Counted from the stretch's first letter, positions 26,452 through 37,800 are shown. The stretch: DNA of 64,000 nt from Labilibacter sediminis (GCF_005877885.1 NZ_VCHY01000005.1:1-64000), one strand, 5' to 3'. Made by a program: numbers and translations. The notes: generated by a model from the sequence alone, not told the origin.

Positions 26452-28029
26452 TTAATTATAACCGTTATTTTGTTTTAAAACCCCATTGGTAAGATCTATT
26501 TGATCCTGAGGAATAGGTTTTAGATAATCACGCTCTTCAAAAATCCTTGATCCTAGATCTTTATAAACACCATCAACCATAGCCCCCTTCACTTCACCAT
26601 TCATTACACCACTTGATCCATGAGCAATACGCCACCTTTTAATATCATACCATCTACGGCCCTCCATTGCAAATTCAACTCTACGCTCATTCCTTACTAT
26701 TTCACGTAATTCTGACTGGATATTTGATGTTACTTCCGGATACTTCTCTATCTCTGAAAAATCCACACCATAAGCTCTTGCACGAACTTTATTAATCGCA
26801 TCACGAACCGATTGGTCAATGCTACCAGATTCTATTTTAGCCTCAGCATAGGTCAACAAGATTTCAGCATAACGGATTAGAATATGATTAACATCATAAT
26901 CAACTCCTCCATTATTTCCATTAATCTCATTTACTCTAAATTTAGCCACTCCATACCCACTAACTGATGCATTCAACGGAGCCTCTGACGAATCAAGTAT
27001 CTGACCTCTCCAAACAGAACCTGTATGAGCAATAGTATAGTCCAGGCGTGGATCCCTGTTTTCAAATTCATTTGATGGATTTGGTGCAGTTAAAACATCT
27101 AAAACAGGATCATAAGTATCATAAGCATCAACTAAGGCTTTTGTTGGAGCAACTACTTGTTCTGAACCTCCTGTAATTGTCATCCAACGTGGTAACTGGT
27201 TACCCCTCTCCGGGATCTTATACTCCACATTAAAAATAACTTCTACATTATTTTCATATTCTGTCATGAATAAATCGCGATAACCTGTTCCTGCAGAAGT
27301 TTGAAATAAATCATAACCAAGCCCCATAACTTCCTGTGCAACTGCTGCTGCCTCAACATAGTTTTCTTCAAAAAGTAATATTCTTGCTTTTAACGCTAAT
27401 GCAGCTCCCTGAGTCACTCGGCCTTCTTCAACCTGATTTACAGGCAGGTTACTAATGGCAGCATTTAAATCTTCCAAAATAAAAGCTGCGGTTTGTCCTG
27501 ATTGCGCTCTTGGAATATCTAATTCGTCAGGTGACAAAGGTACTTCCACAATTGGAATCTCGCCCCACTGATAGTACATTACATGATAAACGTATGCTCT
27601 TAAAAACTTAACCTCTGCGATAAGTCTGTTTCTTAGATCTTCATCCATTTCCGGCCTGTTAATGTTATCCAGAAAAACATTGGCGCGCCTAACGATTGTG
27701 TAGAAATTCCTCCAGTGAAAGTTATTATCACTATCTGCAGGTGACATATTACCCTGTCCCCAACGATAATAATAAGACCATTTCCAAGGACACATACCAT
27801 CATCAGACCATGCATCTGAAAAAGAAATGAAGAAATTGAAAGCATCATCCCCAGGTTTATTCCATAAAGAATAAACCCCATTTGCCGCAGCTAAAGCATC
27901 ATCAGCATCTCTCCAGAAAATGGCATCTGAAACCTTATCTCTTGGAGACACATCTAAAAAAGAATCGTTACAGGATATTAAAAATCCAACAAGTAAAATC
28001 AACGGAATATATCTCGTTACCATAATCAT
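26452..28029 (-). CDS. SusD/RagB family nutrient-binding lipoprotein (sub-locus 2)
   Basis: The 525-residue lipoprotein (lipobox LISC) opens with NDSFLDVSPRDKVSDAIFW and has the helical repeat block (LIAEVKFLRAYVYHVMYYQW, GEIPIVEVPLS). It ends with the family signature IVRNERRVEFAMEGRRWYDI and LKPIPQDQIDLTNG. The product binds oligosaccharide at the cell surface as the lid of the SusC2 barrel. Only five bases separate it from the susC stop, so the two are co-translated. Either Met1 or Met3 could be the start. Confidence 0.95.
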   Translation of the reverse strand: MIMVTRYIPLILLVGFLISCNDSFLDVSPRDKVSDAIFWRDADDALAAANGVYSLWNKPGDDAFNFFISFSDAWSDDGMCPWKWSYYYRWGQGNMSPADSDNNFHWRNFYTIVRRANVFLDNINRPEMDEDLRNRLIAEVKFLRAYVYHVMYYQWGEIPIVEVPLSPDELDIPRAQSGQTAAFILEDLNAAISNLPVNQVEEGRVTQGAALALKARILLFEENYVEAAAVAQEVMGLGYDLFQTSAGTGYRDLFMTEYENNVEVIFNVEYKIPERGNQLPRWMTITGGSEQVVAPTKALVDAYDTYDPVLDVLTAPNPSNEFENRDPRLDYTIAHTGSVWRGQILDSSEAPLNASVSGYGVAKFRVNEINGNNGGVDYDVNHILIRYAEILLTYAEAKIESGSIDQSVRDAINKVRARAYGVDFSEIEKYPEVTSNIQSELREIVRNERRVEFAMEGRRWYDIKRWRIAHGSSGVMNGEVKGAMVDGVYKDLGSRIFEERDYLKPIPQDQIDLTNGVLKQNNGYN

Positions 28030-28034
28030 TAATT

Positions 28035-31000
28035 TTAAAAAGTTACGTTTATTCCGACTAAATATGTACGAACTGGTGGATAACCACTTGTACTCCCTAA
28101 ACTCAGAGGATCACCTGTTGTAGGAGTCTCAGGATCGAATCCTTCAAAAGATGTTAATGTTAGAAGGTTTTCTCCACTGATATAAATTCTAGCTTTAGAA
28201 AGATTCATCTTCCCGATAAAGCTTTCTGGCAAATTATATCCAATTTGTGCATTACGAAGCTTTAAAAAAGCTGTGCTTTTTGTCCAAAACGAACTATTTA
28301 CATAGTTATTTGCGTTTCCAAAAGTGGTACGCGGGTATTTAGCTCCCGGACTCTCCACCTCTCCATTTTTTATTTCTGCCCTATCAAGATGAACTTTCCA
28401 TGGAGATGCACCAAGAACGAACGGTTGTTGTTGTCTCCCACCAATTAACGCTTCAACATCAGCAACCCCTTGCCAAAGCATAGAAAAATCAAATCCTTTC
28501 CATGCAGCACCAAGACTCAATCCATAATTTATTCCCGGAAAAAAACTACCTAAATTAGTACGGTCATCTGAATTAATTACTCCATCAGGTTTACCTGTTA
28601 AATTCCCATCCTCATCACGTCCATTTATATCTTTATATCTAATATCTCCAGGTTGCGTCACTCCTCCAAGTGCAGACTGGTCTGGTGAATTATTTACTTC
28701 TGCCTGGTTTTGGAATAATCCGTCTGAAACATAGCCATAAATATTTGCAATAGGATCGCCAACTCTCCTGCCAGGACTATCTGTACCTGCTAAATCAGTG
28801 ATTTCATTATTGATTTTAGAGAAATTTGCAGTAATATTATAATCCAGCTCTCCTTTCTTATTATGATATCCTACCTGAATTTCAAATCCAGAATTTTTAA
28901 CAGCCAGTTGATTAGTTACAGGTTCACTAGCTCCAAATACTCCCGGCAAGGTCACTTGACCTAAAATATCTTTGGTGTCTTTTATGAAGTACTCAGCAAC
29001 AATATTTAATTTTTGATTGAAAAAACCAGCATCTAGTCCTAGATTAATACTCTCTGATGTTTCCCACCTAATTGTTGTATTTGGCGCTTGAGCAGTTTCT
29101 GCTATTCCCGAAGAGATCTGATTATTTAATACATAATCATGACCGGTTTCTAATGTTGAAAAGTATGCATAATCGCCAATTTCCTGATTTCCTAATTGCC
29201 CCCATGAGCCCCTAACTTTTAAATTAGAGATATATGAGCTTTTAAAAAAATCCTCTTCCGAAATTCTCCAACCTACGGAAACTGATGGAAAATATTCAAA
29301 ACGTAATTCTTTTGACTTTGGAAATCGAGATGAACCATCATACCTAATATTAGCCTCTATTAAGTATCGATCATCGAAAGAATAATTTACTCTGGCAAAT
29401 GCGGACCTGGACCTAGTGTTGACCACATACCCTGAAGTATTATCATCACTTGGATCAGCAGCGTTTATCTGGTCTAAATCCGGGTGAATTAAATTCCTTC
29501 TGGATAAAGAATTCCATTCCTTATCTATTTTTCGCTGATTATACCCAATCAACCCTTTAACAAAGTGAGTTCCTAAAGTACGTTCATAATTAAGCAATAG
29601 ATCAATATTTAAATCACTATGCTCAAAAAATTCTCGACCAACATTACTTGAAACTCCAAAATGTGATTCATTGGGTATATCATTTATAATACCCGTTGCC
29701 GGATCAATGTTATATAAATCTACTCCTTTAACCCAAGTTGCTGATTTATTAAAATCACGAATATTTGAAACCAGACCTTTGACTTTTAATCCTTCTAACA
29801 ATTTATATTCGGCAAACATAGTTCCTGATATCCGAGTATCTCTTGTTTGTTTATTTCCCAAATCTTCCGCATAAGCTAAAGAATTATGACCTTGATTTTC
29901 AGCATGAGTAGGGTAAGCCCATCTTCCATCTGAAAATTTCAGTGCATCAGTAGCCCATTCTCTATAGCCGGTATGGACAACCCAAGCAACTCCTAAAGCA
30001 GGATCCTTCACTTCACTTACTGAACCAGAAAGATTTAAACCAAAACCTAACCTATCAGACACTTTATGATCAAGATTAACACGTACATTATAACGATCAT
30101 AACCAGTATTTGCAATTAACCCACCATCATTAATATAACCAAGGCCAATATTATATCTGGTATCTTTACTGCCTCCTGAGAAATTTAGATTATGAAGATG
30201 CCTTAATCCTACTTTTGAAAAAATTTCTCCAATGTGGTCTGTATTGGCATAAGCATCAGTATTTCCAACTTTAAATTTCTCTAATTCAGCTCTTGAAAAT
30301 CTTTTAGGACTGCCTTCATTAACTAATGCTTCGTTATATAGCGTTGCCAGCTCAAAAGCATTTGCTTTTTCCGGTAAACGTGTAGCTTCAGATAAACCAA
30401 TCTGACCACTATAGCTCACTTTTAACTCTCCTTCCTGCCCTCTTTTGGTAGTAACAAGTATCACTCCATTAGCCGCTCTTACTCCATAAATAGATGCAGA
30501 TGCAGCATCTTTCAGCACTGAAATACTTTCAATATCATTGGCATTTATGTCAGATAATGAACCTGTTTCTATCCCATCTACAATTATAAGCGGATTTGTT
30601 TTAGCATCTGCCCCAATACTACCCATACCTCTTATACGTATATTTGTATTCTCACGACCTGGACTACCTCCGCGCTGCAAAATCGTCACTCCAGGCAATT
30701 GACCAGACAAAGCACTTTCTACATTAGCAACTCCTCTATTTTCTAACTGCTCACTATCCACTGCAGATACAGAACCTGTAAGATTTGCCTTTTTCTGAGC
30801 ACCATAACCTACCACAACAACCTCATCCAGACCTGTAAGCTCTGGTGACATAGTAATATTAAAAGTACTACGGCCAAACACTTGAACTTCTTGCGTTTTC
30901 ATACCTATAAAAGAAAACACAACAACTTCAATCTCAGAAGAAATTACAAGGTTATACTTTCCATCAATATCTGAAATAGTTCCCAAACTGGTACCCTTAC

Positions 31001-31184
31001 CGACTATTGAAACCCCAGGAATTGGTAATCCATCCTCATCCACTACAAGACCAGATATCGTTCTCTCATCTTGAAATAAATTTGAAGCTTTACCAGAAGG
31101 TCCAATATTTATAATAGACATAAGCATAATAGTTACTTGTAACACAACTATTAATACAAAAGTCTTATTGTTTAGATTTTTCAT
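28035..31184 (-). CDS. SusC/RagA TonB-dependent transporter (sub-locus 2)
   Basis: The start is taken at ATG 31184 (MKNLNNKTF); six upstream codons would need a TTG start. The 1049-residue protein has a signal segment, a carboxypeptidase-like beta domain (ISGLVVDEDGLPIPGVSIVG), a TonB plug (VVVVGYGAQKKANLTGSVS to YGVRAANGVILVTTK) and an outer-membrane barrel ending in TF. Unlike the sub-locus 1 transporter it has no STN domain, so its control is expected to come from the hybrid two-component regulator at 34849, not from an anti-sigma factor. Confidence 0.95.
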   Translation of the reverse strand: MKNLNNKTFVLIVVLQVTIMLMSIINIGPSGKASNLFQDERTISGLVVDEDGLPIPGVSIVGKGTSLGTISDIDGKYNLVISSEIEVVVFSFIGMKTQEVQVFGRSTFNITMSPELTGLDEVVVVGYGAQKKANLTGSVSAVDSEQLENRGVANVESALSGQLPGVTILQRGGSPGRENTNIRIRGMGSIGADAKTNPLIIVDGIETGSLSDINANDIESISVLKDAASASIYGVRAANGVILVTTKRGQEGELKVSYSGQIGLSEATRLPEKANAFELATLYNEALVNEGSPKRFSRAELEKFKVGNTDAYANTDHIGEIFSKVGLRHLHNLNFSGGSKDTRYNIGLGYINDGGLIANTGYDRYNVRVNLDHKVSDRLGFGLNLSGSVSEVKDPALGVAWVVHTGYREWATDALKFSDGRWAYPTHAENQGHNSLAYAEDLGNKQTRDTRISGTMFAEYKLLEGLKVKGLVSNIRDFNKSATWVKGVDLYNIDPATGIINDIPNESHFGVSSNVGREFFEHSDLNIDLLLNYERTLGTHFVKGLIGYNQRKIDKEWNSLSRRNLIHPDLDQINAADPSDDNTSGYVVNTRSRSAFARVNYSFDDRYLIEANIRYDGSSRFPKSKELRFEYFPSVSVGWRISEEDFFKSSYISNLKVRGSWGQLGNQEIGDYAYFSTLETGHDYVLNNQISSGIAETAQAPNTTIRWETSESINLGLDAGFFNQKLNIVAEYFIKDTKDILGQVTLPGVFGASEPVTNQLAVKNSGFEIQVGYHNKKGELDYNITANFSKINNEITDLAGTDSPGRRVGDPIANIYGYVSDGLFQNQAEVNNSPDQSALGGVTQPGDIRYKDINGRDEDGNLTGKPDGVINSDDRTNLGSFFPGINYGLSLGAAWKGFDFSMLWQGVADVEALIGGRQQQPFVLGASPWKVHLDRAEIKNGEVESPGAKYPRTTFGNANNYVNSSFWTKSTAFLKLRNAQIGYNLPESFIGKMNLSKARIYISGENLLTLTSFEGFDPETPTTGDPLSLGSTSGYPPVRTYLVGINVTF

Positions 31185-31256
31185 TGGTTTTATTTTTGCC
31201 AATTAACACTATTTAGTCTTAGCAACAGAACATCTCACTTTATTATTAATGTTCTT

Positions 31257-31304
31257 TAAACAGATAGCCACAAATAATAAATAGCATTTGCAGCTATCTG
31301 TTTA
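31257..31304 (-). terminator. hairpin between PKD lipoprotein gene and susC
   Basis: TAAACAGATAGC at 31257-31268 pairs with GCTATCTGTTTA at 31293-31304, with an inner 5-bp helix (CAAAT with ATTTG). It starts four bases after the stop of the PKD lipoprotein gene. Read on the minus strand the stem ends in GTTTAAAG without a long T-run. It could be a terminator or a processing site that separates the lead gene from susC. Confidence 0.5.
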
Positions 31305-31307
31305 GAA

Positions 31308-32267
31308 CTACTGTACCCTTTTAAACTTTATAACAAACAGATTATCTGGAGCAAATAGATTACTTACCCCGGAAACAATAAGCTGATTATTATTTACAAG
31401 AGATACAACATACTCACATTCTTCAGAAACCATATTTACATTACCTGCAAAATACATCCCTAACCAAGGTACCGCATTTGCATCACCTCTCAAAGTAAGA
31501 ACAGACGTTTCATTGTTATCTTGATTTTCAGAAAGAGCCCAACTCATATTATCTTTAGATTTATAGCCATTAAGAGAAGTACCATCACCTGCAATCCAGT
31601 CTACTGATTCAGGTAAAGTCTGCTCTCCTGCATAAAAAAGGAATTGATCACCAATTAACTTTCTCTCGAATACTCCATCTGCTGTAAATGTAAACTCATT
31701 ATCAAATAGCATCGTTCTACCAAAATAGTCACCTTTAAAAATAACATTTGACCAAAACGTACTAAATCCTCCTTCTCCAGCAATAGTCCACTTCTGACCA
31801 TCCCAGCCTGCAATTTCGCCAAATTCCATAGCCCCAAGCACATCAAAAGTATCGATTGTAGAGGCTGCTTCCATATCCATTTTCCACACACCTACCAACT
31901 GGTTAGTCAATTCAATTACTTCGGTATAGATACTCGTTTTGCTAGTAGAATTAGATACAGTAAGAGAAACAGTGTAGCTGCCCCCTTTTTCATATGTATA
32001 AATAGGCTCTTTTTCAGTAGAAGTTCCTATGCCATCACCAAAATCCCACAAATACGTAGTCGCATCTATTGTATTGGATGAATTATTATAAAATGCAACT
32101 TTCAATGGAACACCAAACGGAACTTCTGATTCTGAATCGTACTCAAATCCTGCACTTGGATTAGCCACTTCATCATCTTTTTTACATGAGATATTTCCTA
32201 GAAGTAATACTGTCAAAATAATTGACAGAAATTTTGTTGAATTAGTTTTTTTCATTTTCATAATCAT
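31308..32267 (-). CDS. PKD-domain surface lipoprotein (lead gene of sub-locus 2)
   Basis: The 319-residue lipoprotein (signal ending in LLLGNISC, then KKDDE) has one PKD domain at about residues 38-122 (YLWDFGDGIGTST, YEKGGSYTVSLTVSN). A beta-rich C-terminal region follows (about 125-319) with several Trp residues (VGVWKMDM, GWDGQKWTI, VPWLGMYF) that could line a carbohydrate site. Its place before susC suggests a surface glycan-binding protein; this is inference. Met1, Met3 or Met5 may be used. It starts near a strong -7 promoter box. Confidence 0.8.
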   Translation of the reverse strand: MIMKMKKTNSTKFLSIILTVLLLGNISCKKDDEVANPSAGFEYDSESEVPFGVPLKVAFYNNSSNTIDATTYLWDFGDGIGTSTEKEPIYTYEKGGSYTVSLTVSNSTSKTSIYTEVIELTNQLVGVWKMDMEAASTIDTFDVLGAMEFGEIAGWDGQKWTIAGEGGFSTFWSNVIFKGDYFGRTMLFDNEFTFTADGVFERKLIGDQFLFYAGEQTLPESVDWIAGDGTSLNGYKSKDNMSWALSENQDNNETSVLTLRGDANAVPWLGMYFAGNVNMVSEECEYVVSLVNNNQLIVSGVSNLFAPDNLFVIKFKRVQ

Positions 32268-32293
32268 TTAGATTTTTAATTAAACTTACAATA

Positions 32294-32301
32294 CAAATGT
32301 A
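32294..32301 (-). promoter_or_regulatory. candidate -7 promoter box for the sub-locus 2 operon
   Basis: TACATTTG on the minus strand is a full match to the Bacteroidota -7 consensus TAnnTTTG and lies about 27 bases before the first gene of the operon. No TTTG is found at the standard distance upstream, as expected for a promoter that needs an activator. Confidence 0.45.
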
Positions 32302-32352
32302 TTTACAACACCACAATCTCGAGTCTAATTAAAAGTCAAATAGGTCATGATT

Positions 32353-32406
32353 TTCGTCAAAAAAAAGAAGTTTGAAAATGCCGAATAACTCACCCTTTTT
32401 GACGAA
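32353..32406. promoter_or_regulatory. inverted repeat in the divergent promoter region, possible operator
   Basis: TTCGTCAAAAA at 32353-32363 and its exact complement TTTTTGACGAA at 32396-32406 are 32 bases apart, between the divergent PKD-lipoprotein/susC operon and the GH89 gene. The position and symmetry suit a dimeric activator such as the AraC-type domain of the nearby hybrid regulator. No direct evidence of binding is available. Confidence 0.4.
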
Positions 32407-32516
32407 TAAACTAACTCCATCAAAACAAAGTTAGCGTACTTTTATCCTCTAATTAAAGCAATAGAATTCGCATTAAGTGTATCATAAATTTACGGTTTAT
32501 TTAAAAAAGCATTCAT

Positions 32517-34712
32517 ATGAAACTGAAATATTTAATAGCTCTGATTATCATCCATTCTACTCTATTAGGGTGTCAGAAAAAACATGAATATGATGAAATT
32601 AAAGGGTTAGCTGAGAGGCTTGTTCCATCAATATCTCAAAACATTAATTTTGAAATTCTGGAAACAAATGATAAGGATATATTTGAACTAGAAACAACCT
32701 CAACAGGTAATATTACGGTACGTGGAAATAATAATTTATCCATGGCGGTAGGCCTTAATCATTACTTAAAATATTATTGCAAAACAACAGTATCCTGGTA
32801 TGCAGATGATTCTATTGATGTACCAAAAAAGTTACCAATTATACCCAATAAAATAAGAAAAGAAGCCCGAGTACAAAAACGCTTTTTCCTTAATTATTGC
32901 ACATTTGGTTACACTATGCCATGGTGGCAATGGAAAGATTGGGAGAGGTTTATCGATTGGATGGCTTTAAATGGAGTTAACATGCCACTCGCAATTACAG
33001 GTCAGGAAGCAATATGGCAAAAAGTATGGGAAAAATTTGGATTAACTGACCAACAAATTAGATCATATTTCACTGGTCCTGCACATTTACCATGGCATCG
33101 AATGTCGAACTTGGACCATTGGGGAGGTTCATTACCTCAGTCGTGGCTTGACCACCAACTTGAACTCCAAAAGAAAATAGTTACTCGAGAACGAGAGCTA
33201 GGCATGACACCTGTATTACCTGCCTTTGCCGGTCATGTCCCAGCCGCTCTAAAGAAAGCAAGACCTGATGCTAAAATTGATAAATTAGGCTATTGGGGTG
33301 GTTTTGATGATAAATACCGAAGTAGTTTTTTAGATCCTCTTGACCCATTATTTCCTGAAATTCAAAAAGCGTTTTTAGAAGAGCAAACCAAGCAATTTGG
33401 GACTGATCATATTTATGGTGCTGATCCATTCAATGAAGTAGAGCCCCCAAGCTGGGAAGCTGATTATTTAGCAAGTGTTTCAAAAACCATTTACGGAAGT
33501 ATGCGAGAAATTGATCCTAATGCGCAGTGGTTACAAATGTCATGGATATTTTATTTTGAAAGAAAACACTGGACTAACGAACGAATTGAAGCAATGCTAA
33601 AAGCTGTTCCACAGGATAAAATGGTATTATTAGATTACTATTGTGAGAATACGGAAGTTTGGCCAATGACCAAGTCATTTTTTGGACAACCATACATATG
33701 GTGTTACTTAGGTAACTTTGGAGGAAATACAATGTTGGCCGGGAATATATCTGAAGTTGATCAAAGGTTTGAAAATGCCTTTAAAAACGGAGGTACCAAC
33801 ATAGAAGGAATTGGCTCTACACTTGAAGCGTTCGATGTTAATCCAATGATGTATGATTATGTATTTGAGAAAGCATGGGAAAATGATAACAATTTAAACG
33901 AATGGATCAAAAATTGGGCTGACAGACGTTACGGCAAAGAGAATAAAAATGCCAGAAAAGCATGGGAAATATTGCTAGAAAAAGTTTATGCACATCCAGC
34001 GAAATTAGGACAGGCAACACTTACCAATTCACGCCCTACTTTTGAAGGAAGTGGAAATTGGACAACGGATCCACAAATCGAGTATAAAAACAGTGACCTT
34101 TTATATGCCTGGGAATTATTATTAAAAACAGATGATGCGGATAGAGGAACTTACCATTACGACATTGTAAATATCGGAAGACAAGTGCTTGGAAATCATT
34201 TCATGAACCTGCGAGACCTGTTTACGCTAAGTTATAATTCAAAAGATATTGAATCTGCAAATAAAATTGGAGGAGAAATGCTAGAATTATTATGTGATAT
34301 AGATTCTCTAATATCAACAGAATCTTCGTTTTTACTTGGTCACTGGCTTGAAGATGCACGCTTGTTTGGAGAAAATGAAAATGAAGCCAATTACTATGAG
34401 CATAATGCTCGTAATATTATCACGACTTGGGGAGGAAAAGCTCAAAGTCTTAATGATTATGCAAACCGTTCCTGGGCAGGTCTAACAACTGGCTATTACA
34501 AGATTAGATGGGAAATGTTTATAAATGATGCAATAACTTCCCTTAGAGAAAATAAGCCGTTTAACGAACAGGCTTTCTTTGAAAAGGTTACCAAATTTGA
34601 AGCGGATTGGGTTGAAGGAAAAGAAAAATATCAAAGCTTACCCAAAGGAGATGGAATATCAATTGCTAAAAAATTATTACATAAATATAAAGATCAAATT
34701 TTAAGAAACTAA
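32517..34712 (+). CDS. alpha-N-acetylglucosaminidase, glycoside hydrolase family 89
   Basis: The 731-residue lipoprotein (lipobox LLGC, Cys19) is a full-length GH89 enzyme. It has an N-terminal small domain (about 30-105) and a barrel beginning RKEARVQKRFFLNYCTFGYT and MPWWQWKDWERFIDWMALNG, then HLPWHRMSNLDHWGG. Glu307 in ADPFNEVEPP is the likely acid/base and Glu437 in GSTLEAFDVNP the likely nucleophile, by comparison with human NAGLU. A helical C-terminal domain follows. The enzyme removes terminal alpha-linked GlcNAc, as in heparan sulfate, alpha-GlcNAc-capped mucin glycans or decorated teichoic acid. It is divergent from the susCD operon and upstream of the regulator. Confidence 0.93.
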   Translation: MKLKYLIALIIIHSTLLGCQKKHEYDEIKGLAERLVPSISQNINFEILETNDKDIFELETTSTGNITVRGNNNLSMAVGLNHYLKYYCKTTVSWYADDSIDVPKKLPIIPNKIRKEARVQKRFFLNYCTFGYTMPWWQWKDWERFIDWMALNGVNMPLAITGQEAIWQKVWEKFGLTDQQIRSYFTGPAHLPWHRMSNLDHWGGSLPQSWLDHQLELQKKIVTRERELGMTPVLPAFAGHVPAALKKARPDAKIDKLGYWGGFDDKYRSSFLDPLDPLFPEIQKAFLEEQTKQFGTDHIYGADPFNEVEPPSWEADYLASVSKTIYGSMREIDPNAQWLQMSWIFYFERKHWTNERIEAMLKAVPQDKMVLLDYYCENTEVWPMTKSFFGQPYIWCYLGNFGGNTMLAGNISEVDQRFENAFKNGGTNIEGIGSTLEAFDVNPMMYDYVFEKAWENDNNLNEWIKNWADRRYGKENKNARKAWEILLEKVYAHPAKLGQATLTNSRPTFEGSGNWTTDPQIEYKNSDLLYAWELLLKTDDADRGTYHYDIVNIGRQVLGNHFMNLRDLFTLSYNSKDIESANKIGGEMLELLCDIDSLISTESSFLLGHWLEDARLFGENENEANYYEHNARNIITTWGGKAQSLNDYANRSWAGLTTGYYKIRWEMFINDAITSLRENKPFNEQAFFEKVTKFEADWVEGKEKYQSLPKGDGISIAKKLLHKYKDQILRN

Positions 34713-34737
34713 TTAGTGATTTTTGTTTGTTAATCAA

Positions 34738-34793
34738 AGAGAAACCTTTAGAAGAGTAATGGTTGGCTACCATAATCTTTTGAAGGTTTTCTT
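34738..34793 (+). terminator. terminator after GH89 gene
   Basis: A long, imperfect hairpin is formed by AGAAACCTTT and AAGGTTTTCTT with an inner ATGGT/ACCAT helix, followed by GTTTGTG. It lies about 25 bases after the stop and separates the GH89 gene from the regulator gene. Confidence 0.5.
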
Positions 34794-34848
34794 GTTTGTG
34801 ATATTTAATGTAATTTTATTAACGAGCAATTTTTTTTTACGAAAATAG

Positions 34849-37800
34849 ATGTTACACAAACTAATAATAAAACACTTAGTCATAATTATATTAGTTGGTA
34901 TTGCTAAAACACTACATAGTCAAAGCAATAACATAAAATTTGAACGTTTTATTGTTGAAGATGGTTTAACCTCCATCAATAGTATTACTTCCGATGCTAC
35001 CGGATATATGTGGTTTGGGGGAACCCATGGGCTATTTCGGTATGATGGATATAGCTTTAAAACTTTCACACATAATTCAGCAGATAGCACAAGTCTATGT
35101 GGTAATAATATAACTACAATATACCATGATAGGGATGGATACCTATATATAGGCACTGAGAATTATGGAATGTGTAAATACAAACCGGAAAAAGAAAAAT
35201 TTGCCACATTTAACAGGCTAAAAAAACAATCTATTACAAGCATTTATCGAGACCACCAGGGACTATTATGGGTGGGAACAATGGGTAAAGGTATATTTGT
35301 TTTTAATCAAGATGACGAATTCGTTGAACAATTTAAAAATGAGCCTCAAAAAAATAACTCATTAAGTAATAATACAGTATTTGATATTGAAGAAGACAAC
35401 TTTGGCCGAATATGGGTGGCAACCAATAGTGGAGCTATAGATTTATTTCACAGAGACACAAAGCTTTTCAATCGTTTTTATTATAGTGACCGACAATACA
35501 AATCAGTAAGAAGTGGACAAAAAATTTTCATTGACGAACATGGTGGATTTTGGATAGGTACTGAAGGTGATGGATTATACAAATTTAATTATAAAACTAA
35601 ATCATTTAAGCATTTCGTTCATGACGAGGATAATCCGAATTCCATTAGCAATAACATTATAACAGGAATGGCTACAGGTGAGTTTGGAGAGATATGGATA
35701 ACCACTGATGGTGGTGGCCTAAATTTGCTAACTTCTCATAACCTTCGCTTTTCACGCTTCAAACATGATCCTCAAGATGAAAACAGTCCTATAAATAATT
35801 CTTCCTATAGTTTATTTACAGATAAAAACAAGACCATTTGGATGGGAATGGGAGATGGAGTGGTTAATGTAAGTAAAAAAAGTCCATTCAAAACGTATAA
35901 ACCATCCAATAAAAACAAAAACAGTCTCAGTTTCAGAGTTGTAGTTTCATTATACCTAGCTAGTAATAATAAACTATGGATTGGTACTGGAGGTGGAGGT
36001 GTTGATGAATTCGATATCAACACACGCCAATTCAAAAATTACCGCCATAATCCTGATAATAAAAACTCCATAAGCAACGACATAATATTATCGCTGCATG
36101 AAGATACCCAAGGAAATATCTGGGTAGGCACCTTTCTTGGAGGTGTTAATAAAATAAATACCGTGACTGGAAATATCATACATTATAAACATGACGAGAA
36201 CAATCTAAACAGTCTATCAAATGACCATATATTTGATATTGAAGAAGACTACAATGGTAAAATTTGGTTTGCTACAATGGGTGGAGGTTTAGATATGTAT
36301 GACCCATTAAAAAAAGAATTTACTCATTACCAATATAATCCGGAAATTACAGGAAGTCTTAGTTCAAACAAAGTAAGGTGCTTGTTTGAAGACCATTTAA
36401 ACAACCTCTGGATAGGCAGCTCTGATGGCGGACTACAGGTATTCGATAGAAAGAATCAATCCTTTTTAAACTGGGATAATGACCAAGGTAGTAAGAGTTT
36501 ATTATTGAATAATCCTATTCACGATGTAACTGAAGATCATAAAGGTAATATATGGATAGCAACCGGGGAAACCGGATTGTGTCAGATTAATATAGAGAAC
36601 AATGAATTAACCCTCTTAACTAAAGATGAAGGATTACCAAGCAATTCAGTATATGGAGTTTTTGAAGATAAGGATAGAAATATATGGTGTTGCACCAATA
36701 AAGGATTAGCAAGATACAACCCTTCAACAGGTAAAATACTTATTCTCAATCGGAATGATGGTTTACCAACAAATGATTATGAAGCGGGCTCTATTATTCA
36801 GACTAAAGATGGTGAGATGTTTATTAGTAGCAAAAAAGGATTAGTTTCATTTTATCCTGATATGATAATCCAAAACACCAATGAGGTTAATGTTACTCTT
36901 ACCGGATTCCGGATTTTTAATAAGATGATTACTCCTGATCAGGAAGCAGAAAATGTAATACCGTTAACTAAAACTATTTCTTCCACCAACAATATTGTTT
37001 TACCATATTATTTAAATAATATTTCATTTGAATTTGCCTCAATAGGCTATCAGAACCTCTCAAAAATACGTTACAAGTATAAATTAGAAGGTGCAGAAGA
37101 TAGATGGATAGAAACTGATTCTAAAAGAAGAATCGCAACATTTTCTAATTTACGACCTGGAGATTACATTTTTAAAGTATATGCTGCAAACAGTGCCGGA
37201 ATCTGGAGCAAGACCATAACACAAGTTAAAATATCCATCACTCCTCCATTTTGGAAAACAGTTTGGGCATATCTTTTATACTTGTTAGCTGTTATTCTTA
37301 TTGTTTTTTTAATCTTAAAGGAATATACAAAAGGAATTAGGCTAAGAAACCAACTAAACATAGAGAAATACAAACATGAAAAAGATAATGAAATTAACCT
37401 TTTTAAGATAGAATTCTTCACCAATATTTCTCATGAATTAAGAACTCCTTTAACACTAATTATTGGTTCGTTAGAGAGGTTATCAAATAATATTCATCAG
37501 AACAATAAAACTCGTCTTCAATTAATAGCTATTCATAGAAATGGACAAAGGTTACTTCATATGATAAACCAACTACTTGACTTTAGAAAAATAGAAAGTG
37601 GTAAAATGCAACTTCAGGTTTCTAAATCAGATTTTATTTCATTTGTTCGTGAAGTAAGTATATCCTTTAATGAATTAGCCCTTCAAAAAAATATAAATTT
37701 TAACTTAAAAACAGAGGAAGATTCAATAGAAGGTTTTTTTGATAAAAATAAGCTTGAAATCATTATTTACAACCTCCTTTCTAATGCCTTTAAATTCACC

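Noticed and set aside
31185-31202. TTG start for the second SusC gene
   Set aside because: An ATG six codons further in gives a normal signal segment.
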